Positions 17,203-26,529 of a stretch of DNA of 38,105 bases are shown piece after piece (the stretch's first letter is position 1; each line of letters begins with the position of its first letter). This DNA comes from an uncultured bacterium (GTDB lineage: Bacteria > Actinomycetota > Actinomycetes > S36-B12 > CAIYMF01): positions 1 through 38,105 of the forward strand of contig CAIYMF010000285.1 of assembly GCA_903927265.1 (NCBI GenBank), in the 5' to 3' direction. The translations under genes were made by a program, and so were the position numbers. The notes under the pieces were generated by a model that did not search any database, had not been told where the DNA came from, and saw nothing but the letters and a program-made list of their open reading frames with translations.

Positions 17203-18251
17203 CTGGCTGACGCCGCAGGCGAGGCCCCGTCACCCGTGGGCTTGGCTGAAGGTTTCGGCGTGGTCGTCGGGGTTGGCTTGGCAGACACTGACGGCTTCGC
17301 TGCCGCGCTTGTTGACGCCTTCGGCGCCGGTGAGCCCGATGGCACGGGGATGGTCGCCGACGCCGAAGGCGTCGCTGAGGACGTGGGCTCGGGGGAAGGC
17401 ACGAGAACCGAATCTCGCGGATTATCACGCGGCGGCTCAATCACCACGGCAACGATGTCGAGGGTCGACACATTGACGAACGGCTTGACCTTCGCTAGAC
17501 GTGTGAGCTGCCCAGGTGTTCCGCTGACTTCGGTGACTTCACCGATAGGCACTCCCGGAACATACGGCTTACCGGCTTTCGAACCGAAGGTGACGATGCG
17601 ATCGCCCGCTTTAAGAGGTCCGTACGGGTCAAGCAGTTGAAACTCGAGTTCGGACTCATTTCCAGTGCCGCTCACAAAACCGATCTCACCGGCACCTTCC
17701 AGTCGCCCGCCCACGGAAGCCGTGGCATCAACGAGCAGCACGACAACACAGGAAGTCGAGGAGACCGCCACGACCCGACCAGCAAGTCCACCCAACGCGA
17801 GGACTGTCATGTCCGCTGAAATGCCGTCGCGCTGACCTATGTCGAGCGTGACGGTTCGCGCAAATCCCTGGCTTGATCCGATTCCGATTACTTGGGCAGG
17901 TACCACCCGGTACTGGCCCGCCGCACTCATTCGCAGCAGATCATTGAGTTCGGTCATCCGATGCTGCGCATCGCCACTCGCGCCACTGTCACGCAAACGC
18001 TGCACCTCGGTTTCCAAGGTCGCAATTTGCTCATCCTTCGACCCACCCGAGGTGAGGTTGTCGACAAATCCGCGCACGGGCGAGGTAAATGACGAGGCGG
18101 CGTTTTCCATCGGACCCAGCACCGAGCCGGTGATCTTCTTGACTCCTCCGAGAGGGCCGTTCGCGTCGGCCCGCAGGTCGATCGCAATGAAACTAAATGC
18201 GATGAGCAACAGAACACCGAGGATGATCCTCGGGCGCCGGCTCTCGCGCAT
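17199..18251 (-). CDS. mreC: Rod shape-determining protein MreC
   Basis: 350 residues from the ATG at 18251, supported by AAGGAG 8 nt upstream. Layout: a short basic N-terminus (RESRRPR), a membrane helix (about 8-26), a coiled-coil (about 65-100, EQIATLETEVQRLRDS), then the two beta-barrel MreC core with AQVIGIGSSQGFARTVTLDIG, and a long Ser/Pro/Thr/Ala-rich tail (last 85 residues). MreC is the extracytoplasmic scaffold that activates PBP2 and RodA. It overlaps mreD by 4 nt and follows mreB by 138 nt. The low-complexity tail is a common actinobacterial feature. Confidence 0.94.
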   Translation of the reverse strand: MRESRRPRIILGVLLLIAFSFIAIDLRADANGPLGGVKKITGSVLGPMENAASSFTSPVRGFVDNLTSGGSKDEQIATLETEVQRLRDSGASGDAQHRMTELNDLLRMSAAGQYRVVPAQVIGIGSSQGFARTVTLDIGQRDGISADMTVLALGGLAGRVVAVSSTSCVVVLLVDATASVGGRLEGAGEIGFVSGTGNESELEFQLLDPYGPLKAGDRIVTFGSKAGKPYVPGVPIGEVTEVSGTPGQLTRLAKVKPFVNVSTLDIVAVVIEPPRDNPRDSVLVPSPEPTSSATPSASATIPVPSGSPAPKASTSAAAKPSVSAKPTPTTTPKPSAKPTGDGASPAASAR

Positions 18252-18389
18252 GGTCAGACTCCTTGACGACGGAACTCGATTCGGGTACTCCACAAGACTG
18301 TCACGAACCGGCCCTGATGACCGGTAGCGCCCCCCAGGTCAACGAACGAGGAACCGAGGGAGTGCCGAACAAGGCCCGGCGTGATACGC

Positions 18390-19418
18390 CTAGTGGCGAG
18401 GCTCGCTGATGAGTACCTGCTGGAGCGCCTCAAACTCTTCGACACACTTACCCGAGCCCATCGCCACGCAATCGAGGGGTGATTCGGCGATGACAATCGG
18501 CATGCCGGTTTCGTGACGCAGTCGCTCATCAAGACCCTTGAGCAGTGCACCACCGCCCGTCAGTACGATGCCGCGGTCCATGATGTCGCCCGAAAGTTCC
18601 GGCGGCGTGCGATCGAGGGTTGTCTTGACGGCATCGACGACGGCGCTGACCGGTTCGTCGATCGCGCGGCGGATTTCTTCAGCGGTGACAACGATGGTGC
18701 GAGGAAGGCCCGACACGAGGTCGCGCCCGCGGATTTCAGCGTGCGGCTCATCGGGGGTCGGGAACGCCGATCCGATGGCCATCTTGATTTCCTCGGCAGT
18801 GCGCTCACCGAGCATCAAGCTGTATTCCTTCTTGACGTACGTGATGATCGCATTGTCGAGTTCGTCGCCACCCACACGAATCGACAGACTCGTCACGATT
18901 CCACCGAGCGAGATCACAGCAACCTCAGTGGTTCCACCACCAATGTCAACGACCATGTTGCCGGTGGGCTCATGCACGGGAAGGCCGGCACCAATCGCTG
19001 CGGCCATGGGCTCTTCGATGATGAACACCTTGCGCGCACCCGCGGCGTAGCCTGCGTCTTTCACAGCGCGCTGTTCGACACCGGTGATACCGGAGGGAAC
19101 GCACACCACAAGGCGTGGCTTCGCGAGGTGACGGCGCTTGTGCACTTTTTGAATGAAGTAGCGCAACATGCGCTCGGTGGTATCGAAGTCGGCGATGACG
19201 CCGTCCTTGAGCGGACGGATGGCCACAATGTTGCCGGGCGTGCGGCCGATCATGCGCTTGGCCTCAGAGCCTACGGCCAAGATGCCACCGCTGGTCTGGT
19301 TGATGGCCACCACAGAAGGCTCATTCAGTGCGATACCGCGGCCACGTACATACACCAGAGTGTTTGCCGTGCCGAGGTCCACCGCCATGTCACGGCCAAT
19401 GAACGAGTTGGCGGACAT
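18390..19418 (-). CDS. mreB: Rod shape-determining protein MreB (actin-like)
   Basis: 342 residues starting at [19 protein letters not shown] after Met, the usual MreB N-terminus. The frame is open a further 24 codons upstream, but homologues do not have that extension. Actin-fold nucleotide sites are visible: [10 protein letters not shown] (phosphate 1), [17 protein letters not shown] (phosphate 2) and [12 protein letters not shown] (adenosine motif). MreB polymerises under the membrane and guides wall synthesis in rods. No strong ribosome binding site precedes the ATG; a TACGAT box at about 40 nt upstream may be the promoter. It is the first gene of mreBCD-PBP2-rodA. Confidence 0.95.
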   Translation of the reverse strand: MSANSFIGRDMAVDLGTANTLVYVRGRGIALNEPSVVAINQTSGGILAVGSEAKRMIGRTPGNIVAIRPLKDGVIADFDTTERMLRYFIQKVHKRRHLAKPRLVVCVPSGITGVEQRAVKDAGYAAGARKVFIIEEPMAAAIGAGLPVHEPTGNMVVDIGGGTTEVAVISLGGIVTSLSIRVGGDELDNAIITYVKKEYSLMLGERTAEEIKMAIGSAFPTPDEPHAEIRGRDLVSGLPRTIVVTAEEIRRAIDEPVSAVVDAVKTTLDRTPPELSGDIMDRGIVLTGGGALLKGLDERLRHETGMPIVIAESPLDCVAMGSGKCVEEFEALQQVLISEPRH

Positions 19419-19567
19419 GGGCGAGAAGAAGCCTGCTGAACGGGATGCCACAGCCCTATCGTAGTTCGTCAGCGGGGCGTTGACGACCACTAGAGGAACA
19501 AACTTCCCAATTCGGGCGGAACTGCTTCATTCAAGGAATGTAGGTCTCATCGCGGCCCACTCACACG

Positions 19568-19624
19568 AAAATCTGCCGTCTTGGTAGTTTTCGAGCCTAG
19601 AAAACCACCAAGACGGCAGATTTT
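19568..19624 (-). terminator. Strong Rho-independent terminator after ndk
   Basis: Arms of 25 nt (19568-19592 and 19600-19624) pair with one mismatch around a 7-nt loop. The stem begins and ends with A4/T4, so each strand leaves a T-run. It starts 8 nt after the ndk stop. Because the stem is almost symmetrical it could also block antisense transcription coming from mreB. Confidence 0.9.
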
Positions 19625-19631
19625 CCCTCGA

Positions 19632-20039
19632 TCAGAGTGAGGGGAAGAACAGCGTGATCTCACGAGCGGCCGACTCGGGTGAGTCAGATCCGTGCGTCAC
19701 GTTGTTCTGCATCTCACTGGCCAAGTCGCCGCGGATGGTGCCGGGGGCGGCGTTGACCGGGTTGGTGGCACCCATCATCGAGCGCCAGGACACGATCACG
19801 TCTGGGCCTTCAACGACGGCCGCGAGGAGCGGGGCCGAGGTGATGAAGTCGACCAGTTCACCGAAGAACGGCTTGCCGGCGTGCTCGCCGTAGTGTTCCT
19901 CAGCAATCTCGCGAGTGAGGGTGCGCAATTCAAGGGCAACGAGGCGGAAGCCTTTGCGCTCAATGCGACTGAGGACCTCTCCCACGAGGCCACGCTCGAC
20001 GCCATCAGGCTTGACAAGGACAAGGGTGCGTTCAGTCAC
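19632..20039 (-). CDS. ndk: Nucleoside diphosphate kinase
   Basis: 135 residues, normal length. It moves the gamma-phosphate from ATP to nucleoside diphosphates through a phospho-histidine. The active-site His is H116 in NVTHGSDS, and the N-terminal [19 protein letters not shown] is typical. The GTG start lies 6 nt after a TAGGGT box that itself overlaps the stop codon of the preceding DUF4233 gene, so ndk appears to have its own leaderless promoter inside the folC-DUF4233-ndk unit. A strong terminator follows. Confidence 0.97.
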   Translation of the reverse strand: MTERTLVLVKPDGVERGLVGEVLSRIERKGFRLVALELRTLTREIAEEHYGEHAGKPFFGELVDFITSAPLLAAVVEGPDVIVSWRSMMGATNPVNAAPGTIRGDLASEMQNNVTHGSDSPESAAREITLFFPSL

Positions 20040-20045
20040 GGCGTG

Positions 20046-20051
20046 ACCCTA
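20046..20051 (-). promoter_or_regulatory. -10 box of a probable leaderless ndk promoter
   Basis: TAGGGT on the minus strand, 6 nt before the ndk GTG. Its first three bases are the TAG stop codon of the DUF4233 gene. No ribosome binding site precedes ndk. Confidence 0.5.
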
Positions 20052-20375
20052 TCGCGGCGCGTGTCGCGCTCGGTCTGCGCGGGTACCTAATCGCACGGCG
20101 GCAAACCAGAGCAACGCGAAAACAGCCCCGAGAACGAACATCACCGGCACGAGGAATCCGGTGGCGATGACCAACGCTTGCAGTACCCAGCCCACGGCAG
20201 GACCTTGTGGGCGAGCGACGGCACCGAGGGCGAGAATGCACAGAATCGCAAGCCCCACGAACACCACCACGACCATCGTGGTGCTTTGGCTGCGCGAGAC
20301 CGTGAGCGCAACAGGAATCGCCAGCAACAACATGATTGCTTCAAGTGCCAGAACCGTTGATCCGAGAACTCTCAT
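20049..20375 (-). CDS. DUF4233 small membrane protein
   Basis: 108 residues with about three or four membrane helices (RVLGSTVLALEAIMLLLAIPVAL at the start; later VGLAILCILALGAV and QALVIATGFLVPVMFVLGAVFALLWF) and a short basic C-terminus. Proteins of this family (DUF4233) lie between folC and ndk in many actinobacteria, which is exactly the position here. Function is unknown. The ATG overlaps the folC stop by 4 nt, so expression is coupled to folC. Confidence 0.88.
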   Translation of the reverse strand: MRVLGSTVLALEAIMLLLAIPVALTVSRSQSTTMVVVVFVGLAILCILALGAVARPQGPAVGWVLQALVIATGFLVPVMFVLGAVFALLWFAAVRLGTRADRARHAPR

Positions 20376-21748
20376 GCGTCGTCGCCCGCCAGCAGCATGC
20401 GCGCCTCGGCTGCAGTGACCACTGATCCAGTCACCAACACCCCGGCACCTGAGCCACCAGTTTCAGTTGCTGACTCGTCAGCGCGCGCGATCGCAAGTTC
20501 GAGTGCATCGGGAATGGAGTCGGCCACACTCACCCGATCCTCGCCAAACACTGAGCGAGCAACCTCTGCCAGCGCGTCGACCGGAGTCGCGCGTGGTGAC
20601 TGACTGCGAGTGACGATCACTTCGTCGAGCACCGGCTCGAGGGCTTCGAGCATCGCGCGCGAGTCCTTATCGGAAAGCACGGCAACGATGCCGACCAGAT
20701 GCGAGAACGTGAACGAGTCACCCAGCGCATCGGCCAATGCCCGTGCACCGTGCGGGTTGTGCGCGGAATCAAGAAGGACCGTGGGTGAACGTCGCACGAT
20801 CTCAAGTCGCCCGGGAGATACCACCGACGCGAATCCTTCGCGCACGATGTCGAGGTCGAGGGTGCGCGTTCCGTCGGAAAGGAACGCCTCGACCGCCGCT
20901 AGCGCGAGGCCTGCATTTTCGGCTTGGTGTGCTCCGTGCAACGGCAGCAGAAGTTCGGGATAGACCGTCACCCCTTCAGAAGTCGTCGTTTGCAGGGTCA
21001 GCAGTTGACCGCCGACAGCAACCTCACGCTCAACCACACCGAATTCGACTCCCTCGCGCAGTGGTTCAGCGCCCACAGCCACGCAGCGCGCAATCAGGAT
21101 TTCAGCAGCCTCTACGGGCTGGGCCGCGAGTACAGCAGTGGCTTCGGGCTTGATGATGCCCGACTTCTCCAATGCCACGGCCGCGATTGTCGGACCGAGG
21201 TATTCGGCGTGGTCGAGGTCGATGGGCGTCACGATTGATACCTGCCCATCGACGACATTGGTGGCGTCCCAGGTGCCACCCATGCCGACCTCAATGACCG
21301 CAACGTCAACGGGTGCATCAGCGAATATCGCCAGCGCAAGGCCGGTGATCACTTCGAAATACGACATCGCTGGACCGCCCGCGGTGACCGATTCGGCGTC
21401 GACAATCTCGATGTAGGGCTGAAGTTCTTCGTATGCCTCGATGAAACGCTCATCGGAAACGGGTTCACCGGAGAGTTGAATGCGTTCGGTCACGCGAGCC
21501 AAGTGAGGGCTCGTGTATAGACCGGTACTCAGGCCGAACGCGCGCAGCAGCGATTCGGTCATTCGTGCGGTCGACGTCTTGCCATTGGTACCGGTGACGT
21601 GAATGACGCGGTAGGTGTGCTGCGGATCGCCGAGAAGCTCCATCAACCGGGCGATGCGCGACAGACTCGGCTCGATCTTGGTCTCGGGCCACCGCGACAT
21701 CAGGTCTGCATGAAGTCGCTCTAATGGGGACAGGTCATCGACGCTCAC
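20372..21748 (-). CDS. folC: Bifunctional folylpolyglutamate synthase / dihydrofolate synthase
   Basis: 458 residues from the GTG at 21748 (SVDDLSPLERLHADL after the start). The P-loop is VTGTNGKTST near residue 56. The Mur-ligase-type central domain has EVGMGGTWDATNVV, and the C-terminal ligase domain contains DSAHNPHGARAL. FolC adds glutamate to folates and also joins glutamate to dihydropteroate. The frame is open further upstream, but that would run into valS. A TAGGCT box 7 nt before the GTG points to a leaderless message. It is divergent from valS with 37 nt between the starts. Confidence 0.93.
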   Translation of the reverse strand: MSVDDLSPLERLHADLMSRWPETKIEPSLSRIARLMELLGDPQHTYRVIHVTGTNGKTSTARMTESLLRAFGLSTGLYTSPHLARVTERIQLSGEPVSDERFIEAYEELQPYIEIVDAESVTAGGPAMSYFEVITGLALAIFADAPVDVAVIEVGMGGTWDATNVVDGQVSIVTPIDLDHAEYLGPTIAAVALEKSGIIKPEATAVLAAQPVEAAEILIARCVAVGAEPLREGVEFGVVEREVAVGGQLLTLQTTTSEGVTVYPELLLPLHGAHQAENAGLALAAVEAFLSDGTRTLDLDIVREGFASVVSPGRLEIVRRSPTVLLDSAHNPHGARALADALGDSFTFSHLVGIVAVLSDKDSRAMLEALEPVLDEVIVTRSQSPRATPVDALAEVARSVFGEDRVSVADSIPDALELAIARADESATETGGSGAGVLVTGSVVTAAEARMLLAGDDA

Positions 21749-21755
21749 GGAAGCG

Positions 21756-21761
21756 AGCCTA
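21756..21761 (-). promoter_or_regulatory. -10 box of a probable leaderless folC promoter
   Basis: TAGGCT on the minus strand, 7 nt before the folC GTG. It faces the valS box at 21773-21778 within the 37-nt divergent gap. Confidence 0.55.
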
Positions 21762-21772
21762 ACGGCGCTGCC

Positions 21773-21778
21773 TAGGAT
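21773..21778 (+). promoter_or_regulatory. -10 box of a probable leaderless valS promoter
   Basis: TAGGAT on the plus strand, 7 nt before the ATG at 21786. The two divergent -10 boxes are only 11 nt apart, so the -35 region of each lies inside the other gene's transcribed region. Confidence 0.55.
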
Positions 21779-21785
21779 GGGCCGC

Positions 21786-24362
21786 ATGGAGCAGAGCGCA
21801 CAGCCGACCGGACTGCCGGACAAACCGACCATCGATGGCATCGAGGACCGCTGGTCGGCGGCGTGGGAAGACACCGGCATCTACCGCTTCGACGCGTCAA
21901 CGGCCCGAGCCGACACCTACTCCATCGACACGCCCCCGCCCACGGTTTCCGGGTCACTGCACGTCGGTCACGTCTTTTCCTACACCCACACCGACCTGAT
22001 CGCCCGATTCCAACGCATGCGCGGCAAGAACGTGTTCTACCCCATCGGCTGGGACGACAACGGCCTTCCCACCGAGCGACGGGTGCAGAACTTCTACGGA
22101 GTGCGCTGCGATCCGTCGATTCCATTTGACCCGAACTTCGCTCCCCCTGCCGAGCCAGGCAAAGATCAACTCCCCATTTCGCGCGGAAACTTCATCGCGC
22201 TGTGTGAAGAACTCACCGAAGAAGACGAGAAGGCCTTCGAACACCTCTTCCGTCGACTCGGTCTGTCGATCGACTGGGGTCGCACGTACCAAACCATCGA
22301 CTCCAACGCGCGAAGCGTGTCTCAGCGCGCATTCTTGCGCAACCTCGCACGCGGAGAGGCGTACCAAGCAGAGGCGCCCACCCTGTGGGACGTCACCTTC
22401 CGAACTGCCGTTGCTCAGGCCGAGCTTGAGGATCGCGAACGCCCCGGCGCCTACCACCGCATTGCCTTTGCCCGTGCCGGAAACGACCCCGTGCACATCG
22501 AGACCACGCGACCTGAACTGCTGTCGGCTTGCGTCGCTCTGGTCGCTCACCCCGACGACGAGCGGTACCAAGAACTGTTTGGTACCACCGTCACCACGCC
22601 TGTGTTCAAGGTCGAGGTGCCCGTTGTGGCGCACCCGCTCGCCGATCCCGAAAAAGGGTCTGGCATCGCGATGATCTGTACGTTCGGTGACCTCACCGAC
22701 GTCATCTGGTGGCGCGAATTGCAGCTGCCCACTCGCCCGGTCATTGGTTGGGATGGTCGCATTCTTCCGGAAGTTCCTGAATGGATTACCGATCCCGCGG
22801 GGCAAACCGCGTACGAGTCGATCATCGGAACGACGGCCTTCACTGCGAGCGAGCGCACCGTCGCGATGTTGCGCGAGTCGGGTGATCTCATTGGCGATCC
22901 GCGTGCGATCACACACCCGGTGAAGTTCTTCGAAAAGGGAGATAAGCCGCTCGAAATCGTCACGACCCGTCAGTGGTACCTGCGCAACGGTGGCCGCGAC
23001 CTTCCGCTCCGCGAGCAACTCCTCGCCCGCGGGCGCGAACTGAACTGGCACCCCGACCACATGCAGGTGCGCTACCGCAACTGGGTCGAAGGTCTCAATG
23101 GCGACTGGCTGGTATCACGTCAGCGCTTCTTCGGTGTGCCAATTCCGCTGTGGTATCTGCTCGATGAGCACGGCCTGCCCCAATGGGATTCACCGCTCAC
23201 CCCGGCCGAAGCCGATCTTCCGATCGATCCGTCCTCTGACTGCCCGGCCGGTTTCACCCAAGCACAACGCGGTCAGGCCAACGGCTTCATCGGCGACACC
23301 GATGTGATGGACACCTGGGCAACCTCGTCACTGTCACCTCAGATCGCGGGCGGCTGGGAGAACGACGCGCAACTGTGGGCTGCTGTGTGGCCCTACGACC
23401 TGCGACCGCAGGCGCACGAGATCATCCGCACCTGGCTGTTCTCCACCGTGGTGCGCGCCCATCTCGAGGAAGACTGCCTGCCCTGGACTGACGCGGCCAT
23501 CAGCGGCTGGATTCTGGACCCCGACCGCAAGAAGATGTCGAAGTCGAAGGGCAATGTCGTCACACCGATGGGCCTTCTCGACGAGCACGGATCCGACGCG
23601 GTGCGCTACTGGGCGGCCAGTGGACGTCCCGGAACTGACACCGCCTTCGACGTGGGCCAGATGAAGATCGGTCGCCGATTGGCAATCAAGATTCTCAACG
23701 CCTCGAAGTTTGGCCTCACCCTCAACGCTCAGGTCACCACCGATCCTGCTGACATCACCGAGCCGCTCGACCGAGCCCTGCTGGCACGGCTGGCCACGGT
23801 GGTCACTGACGCCACCACCTCATTTGAGGGGTACGACTACACGCGCGCACTCGAGGCCGCCGAAACGTTCTTCTGGGACTTCACCGACGACTACGTCGAA
23901 CTGGTCAAGGAGCGGGCGTACGGCGCCCAGGGTGAACAGGCACAGCGTTCAGCCCTGATGACCCTCGGAGTGGCCCTCGACACCCTGCTGCGCCTGTTCG
24001 CACCCTTCCTGCCGTTCGTCACCGAGGAAGTCTGGTCGTGGTGGCGGCCGGGCTCGGTGCATACGGCCACCTGGCCTCAGGCCGATGCGATCCGGGCGCT
24101 TGCTGCTGACGGCGATCCGGGGCTACTCGGTACTGCCGCCTCGGTACTCAGCGCCGTGCGCAAGACCAAATCCGAGGCCAAGGTATCGATGCGCCATCGC
24201 GTGCGGATCACCACCGTGCGGGGCCCTGCGAACGAAATTGCGCGAGTCGAGGCAGCCCGAGGCGACCTGCTGGCCGCTGGTTCGATCGGCCTGTTGGAGC
24301 TCAGCGCCGCCGAAGCGTCGGTCGAGGTGACGGTCGAATTGGAACCTGCTGCAGACAACTAG
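21786..24362 (+). CDS. valS: Valyl-tRNA synthetase
   Basis: 858 residues, class I aminoacyl-tRNA synthetase. The HIGH-type motif is PPTVSGSLHVGH (near residue 48), the tRNA-editing CP1 region covers about 190-370 (GIAMICTFGDLTDVIWW), and the KMSKS loop is KKMSKSKGN near residue 580. An anticodon-binding helical domain follows, with only a short C-terminal segment. It charges tRNA-Val and clears mischarged Thr. I chose the second ATG (21786), because it lies 7 nt after a TAGGAT box and the first (21777) is inside that box. It is divergent from folC. Confidence 0.96.
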   Translation: MEQSAQPTGLPDKPTIDGIEDRWSAAWEDTGIYRFDASTARADTYSIDTPPPTVSGSLHVGHVFSYTHTDLIARFQRMRGKNVFYPIGWDDNGLPTERRVQNFYGVRCDPSIPFDPNFAPPAEPGKDQLPISRGNFIALCEELTEEDEKAFEHLFRRLGLSIDWGRTYQTIDSNARSVSQRAFLRNLARGEAYQAEAPTLWDVTFRTAVAQAELEDRERPGAYHRIAFARAGNDPVHIETTRPELLSACVALVAHPDDERYQELFGTTVTTPVFKVEVPVVAHPLADPEKGSGIAMICTFGDLTDVIWWRELQLPTRPVIGWDGRILPEVPEWITDPAGQTAYESIIGTTAFTASERTVAMLRESGDLIGDPRAITHPVKFFEKGDKPLEIVTTRQWYLRNGGRDLPLREQLLARGRELNWHPDHMQVRYRNWVEGLNGDWLVSRQRFFGVPIPLWYLLDEHGLPQWDSPLTPAEADLPIDPSSDCPAGFTQAQRGQANGFIGDTDVMDTWATSSLSPQIAGGWENDAQLWAAVWPYDLRPQAHEIIRTWLFSTVVRAHLEEDCLPWTDAAISGWILDPDRKKMSKSKGNVVTPMGLLDEHGSDAVRYWAASGRPGTDTAFDVGQMKIGRRLAIKILNASKFGLTLNAQVTTDPADITEPLDRALLARLATVVTDATTSFEGYDYTRALEAAETFFWDFTDDYVELVKERAYGAQGEQAQRSALMTLGVALDTLLRLFAPFLPFVTEEVWSWWRPGSVHTATWPQADAIRALAADGDPGLLGTAASVLSAVRKTKSEAKVSMRHRVRITTVRGPANEIARVEAARGDLLAAGSIGLLELSAAEASVEVTVELEPAADN

Positions 24363-24449
24363 CCACAGGGCTCAAGTTTTTCCCCCCGATCTGCCGATAG
24401 CACCAGTGAGCCGGGATCTGCCCGGGTCGTAATGCACGCGGGAGGACCA

Positions 24450-25109
24450 ATGGGCAGGAAGAGTTCCACGACGGACGAGACGTCGGGGATACGCCCAGCA
24501 GAGGTGTCCAATGCGGCGACGATCCTTCCCGGCGTACCGCTGCCAGACAGCGCAGCGGTCGTCACCCCGCCACCGGTGCGTCAGGAAACCCCGACGCCCG
24601 CCCTCACGCAGTTGCCCCCACCGGCCGTTCCAGTTCCGATTCCAGTTCCTGCAGTGGCCTCACCGTCGATCACGCTCGCCAGCCTGCCCGCACCCAAGGC
24701 ACCCGTCTTAGTGGGCGCCATGGCGTCCAACGGATCTTCCTCTGCCAGCGCGGGTCCGACGGCACTGCTCACCTTGCCGGCCCCCCAAGGGACACCGGTC
24801 GCACTCGCTGAGCCTGCCGAAGTTGGCCACTACGTGCCCACCCACCGCATCGACACCAAACCAGGTAAGGCGCCCAAGCCGGCCAAGGCTGACAAGCCCG
24901 CAAAAGCAGTAAAAACCCCGAGGGCGCCCAAGCCGGCCAAAGCCGCGCAGTCTCAAACTCCTGTCGCTGTAATCTCGCCCGCGTCGGTCGAGCAGGCCGA
25001 CAGTGGCTCACAGCGCCGATTGCTGATGCTGATCGCAATCGTGATCGTGGTGGCGGCACTGGCCGCTTACTACCTGATGGTGCTGCTGCCCGGGATGTCG
25101 GGCGAGTAA
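24450..25109 (+). CDS. Tail-anchored Pro/Ala/Lys-rich protein of unknown function
   Basis: 219 residues from the ATG at 24450, preceded by GGGAGGA at good spacing. Residues 1-125 are rich in Pro, Ala and Val without a recognisable fold. A basic stretch with repeated (K/A)PKPAKA-type words covers about 138-170. A single hydrophobic helix (LLMLIAIVIVVAALAAYYLMVLL) sits at the very C-terminus, so the protein is probably inserted as a tail-anchored membrane protein with its bulk in the cytosol. I do not recognise the family. It lies alone on the plus strand, 87 nt after valS, and its stop is 4 nt from the clpX stop (convergent). Confidence 0.75.
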   Translation: MGRKSSTTDETSGIRPAEVSNAATILPGVPLPDSAAVVTPPPVRQETPTPALTQLPPPAVPVPIPVPAVASPSITLASLPAPKAPVLVGAMASNGSSSASAGPTALLTLPAPQGTPVALAEPAEVGHYVPTHRIDTKPGKAPKPAKADKPAKAVKTPRAPKPAKAAQSQTPVAVISPASVEQADSGSQRRLLMLIAIVIVVAALAAYYLMVLLPGMSGE

Positions 25110-25113
25110 TAAC

Positions 25114-26400
25114 TCAGGCGGTCTTATCGCGACGTTCGCGACGGGCCGGAGTTTCGCGGGGCACCAACGTCGGGTTGACGTTGTTGGCGACCACTTCACC
25201 GGTAATGACCACGCGGGCTACGTCGTCGCGGCTCGGCACGTCGTACATGACGTTGAGTAACACCTCTTCGAGGATCGCCCTCAGTCCACGTGCGCCGGTA
25301 CCACGCTTGAGTGCCTGAGCAGCAATTGCTTCGAGCGCATCCTCGCTGAATTCGAGTTCGACGCCATCGAGCTCAAACAACTTCTGGTACTGACGCACCA
25401 GCGCGTTGCGCGGCTCGGTGAGCACCTTCACGAGTGACTCAGAATCAAGGGCCGTCACCGAGGTGAACACGGGCAAGCGGCCGATGAACTCGGGAATCAT
25501 GCCGTACTTGAGCATGTCCTCGGGCATCACACGACCGAAGATGTTGTGCGGGTTGGTCTCGGAATCAGTTTCGTCAGAGATGCTGACGGTGAAGCCCAGC
25601 GACTTCTTGCCGATGCGTGCCTCGATTACCTTGTCGAGCCCGGCGAACGCGCCACCGACGATGAACAGCACATTCGTGGTGTCGATCTGAATGAACTCCT
25701 GGTGCGGGTGCTTGCGGCCACCCTGCGGCGGAACTGACGCCGTGGTTCCTTCGAGAATCTTGAGCAGCGCCTGCTGCACTCCTTCGCCGCTGACGTCGCG
25801 GGTGATCGAGGGGTTTTCGCTCTTGCGCGCGATCTTGTCGATTTCGTCGATGTAGATGATTCCGGTTTCGGCCTTCTTGACGTCGTAGTCGGCTGCCTGA
25901 ATCAGTTTGAGCAGAATGTTCTCAACGTCTTCGCCCACGTAGCCGGCTTCAGTCAGCGCCGTGGCGTCAGCAATCGCGAACGGAACATTGAGCATGCGAG
26001 CCAACGTTTGCGCCAGCAGCGTCTTGCCCGAACCGGTGGGACCGAGCAGCAAGATGTTCGACTTCGACAGTTCAACGGAGTCTTCGCGGGGGCGTTCGCC
26101 GGCGCCTGACTGCACTCGCTTGTAGTGGTTGTACACCGCCACTGCCAGTGCCTTTTTGGCCACGTCTTGGCCGATGACGTACTGGTCAAGGAATTCGTAG
26201 ATCTCGCGCGGCTTGGGCAGTTCAGTGAACGTGACCTCGGAGGACTCCTGTAGCTCCTCTTCAATGATCTCGTTGCACAGATCGATGCACTCGTCGCAGA
26301 TGTAGACGCCGGGGCCGGCGATTAGCTTTTTGACCTGCTTCTGGCTCTTTCCGCAGAAGGAACACTTGAGCAGATCACCGCTCTCGCCGATGCGTGCCAC
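25114..26400 (-). CDS. clpX: ATP-dependent Clp protease ATP-binding subunit ClpX
   Basis: 428 residues, full length. The N-terminal zinc-binding domain has C13-SF-C16 and C35-DE-C38. The AAA+ core carries Walker A GPTGSGKT near residue 120, Walker [14 protein letters not shown], a sensor region, and the IGF-type ClpP-docking loop in the GARGL-containing C-terminal half. ClpX unfolds substrates and feeds them to ClpP. The GTG start has GGAGGT 6 nt upstream. In most actinobacteria clpX directly follows clpP2; here 3 kb of other genes lie between. Confidence 0.97.
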   Translation of the reverse strand: MARIGESGDLLKCSFCGKSQKQVKKLIAGPGVYICDECIDLCNEIIEEELQESSEVTFTELPKPREIYEFLDQYVIGQDVAKKALAVAVYNHYKRVQSGAGERPREDSVELSKSNILLLGPTGSGKTLLAQTLARMLNVPFAIADATALTEAGYVGEDVENILLKLIQAADYDVKKAETGIIYIDEIDKIARKSENPSITRDVSGEGVQQALLKILEGTTASVPPQGGRKHPHQEFIQIDTTNVLFIVGGAFAGLDKVIEARIGKKSLGFTVSISDETDSETNPHNIFGRVMPEDMLKYGMIPEFIGRLPVFTSVTALDSESLVKVLTEPRNALVRQYQKLFELDGVELEFSEDALEAIAAQALKRGTGARGLRAILEEVLLNVMYDVPSRDDVARVVITGEVVANNVNPTLVPRETPARRERRDKTA

Positions 26401-26529
26401 GTGAACCTCCGGGTAATGGACGGGCGGGGAGTACCCGTCGGGGAGACGTTACCCGCGTGGACCGTCAAATGGGGCGCGAATCACCGTCGCGCCGAGGCAT
26501 TTCGCCAAGGGCAGATTTTCCGGCTTCCC

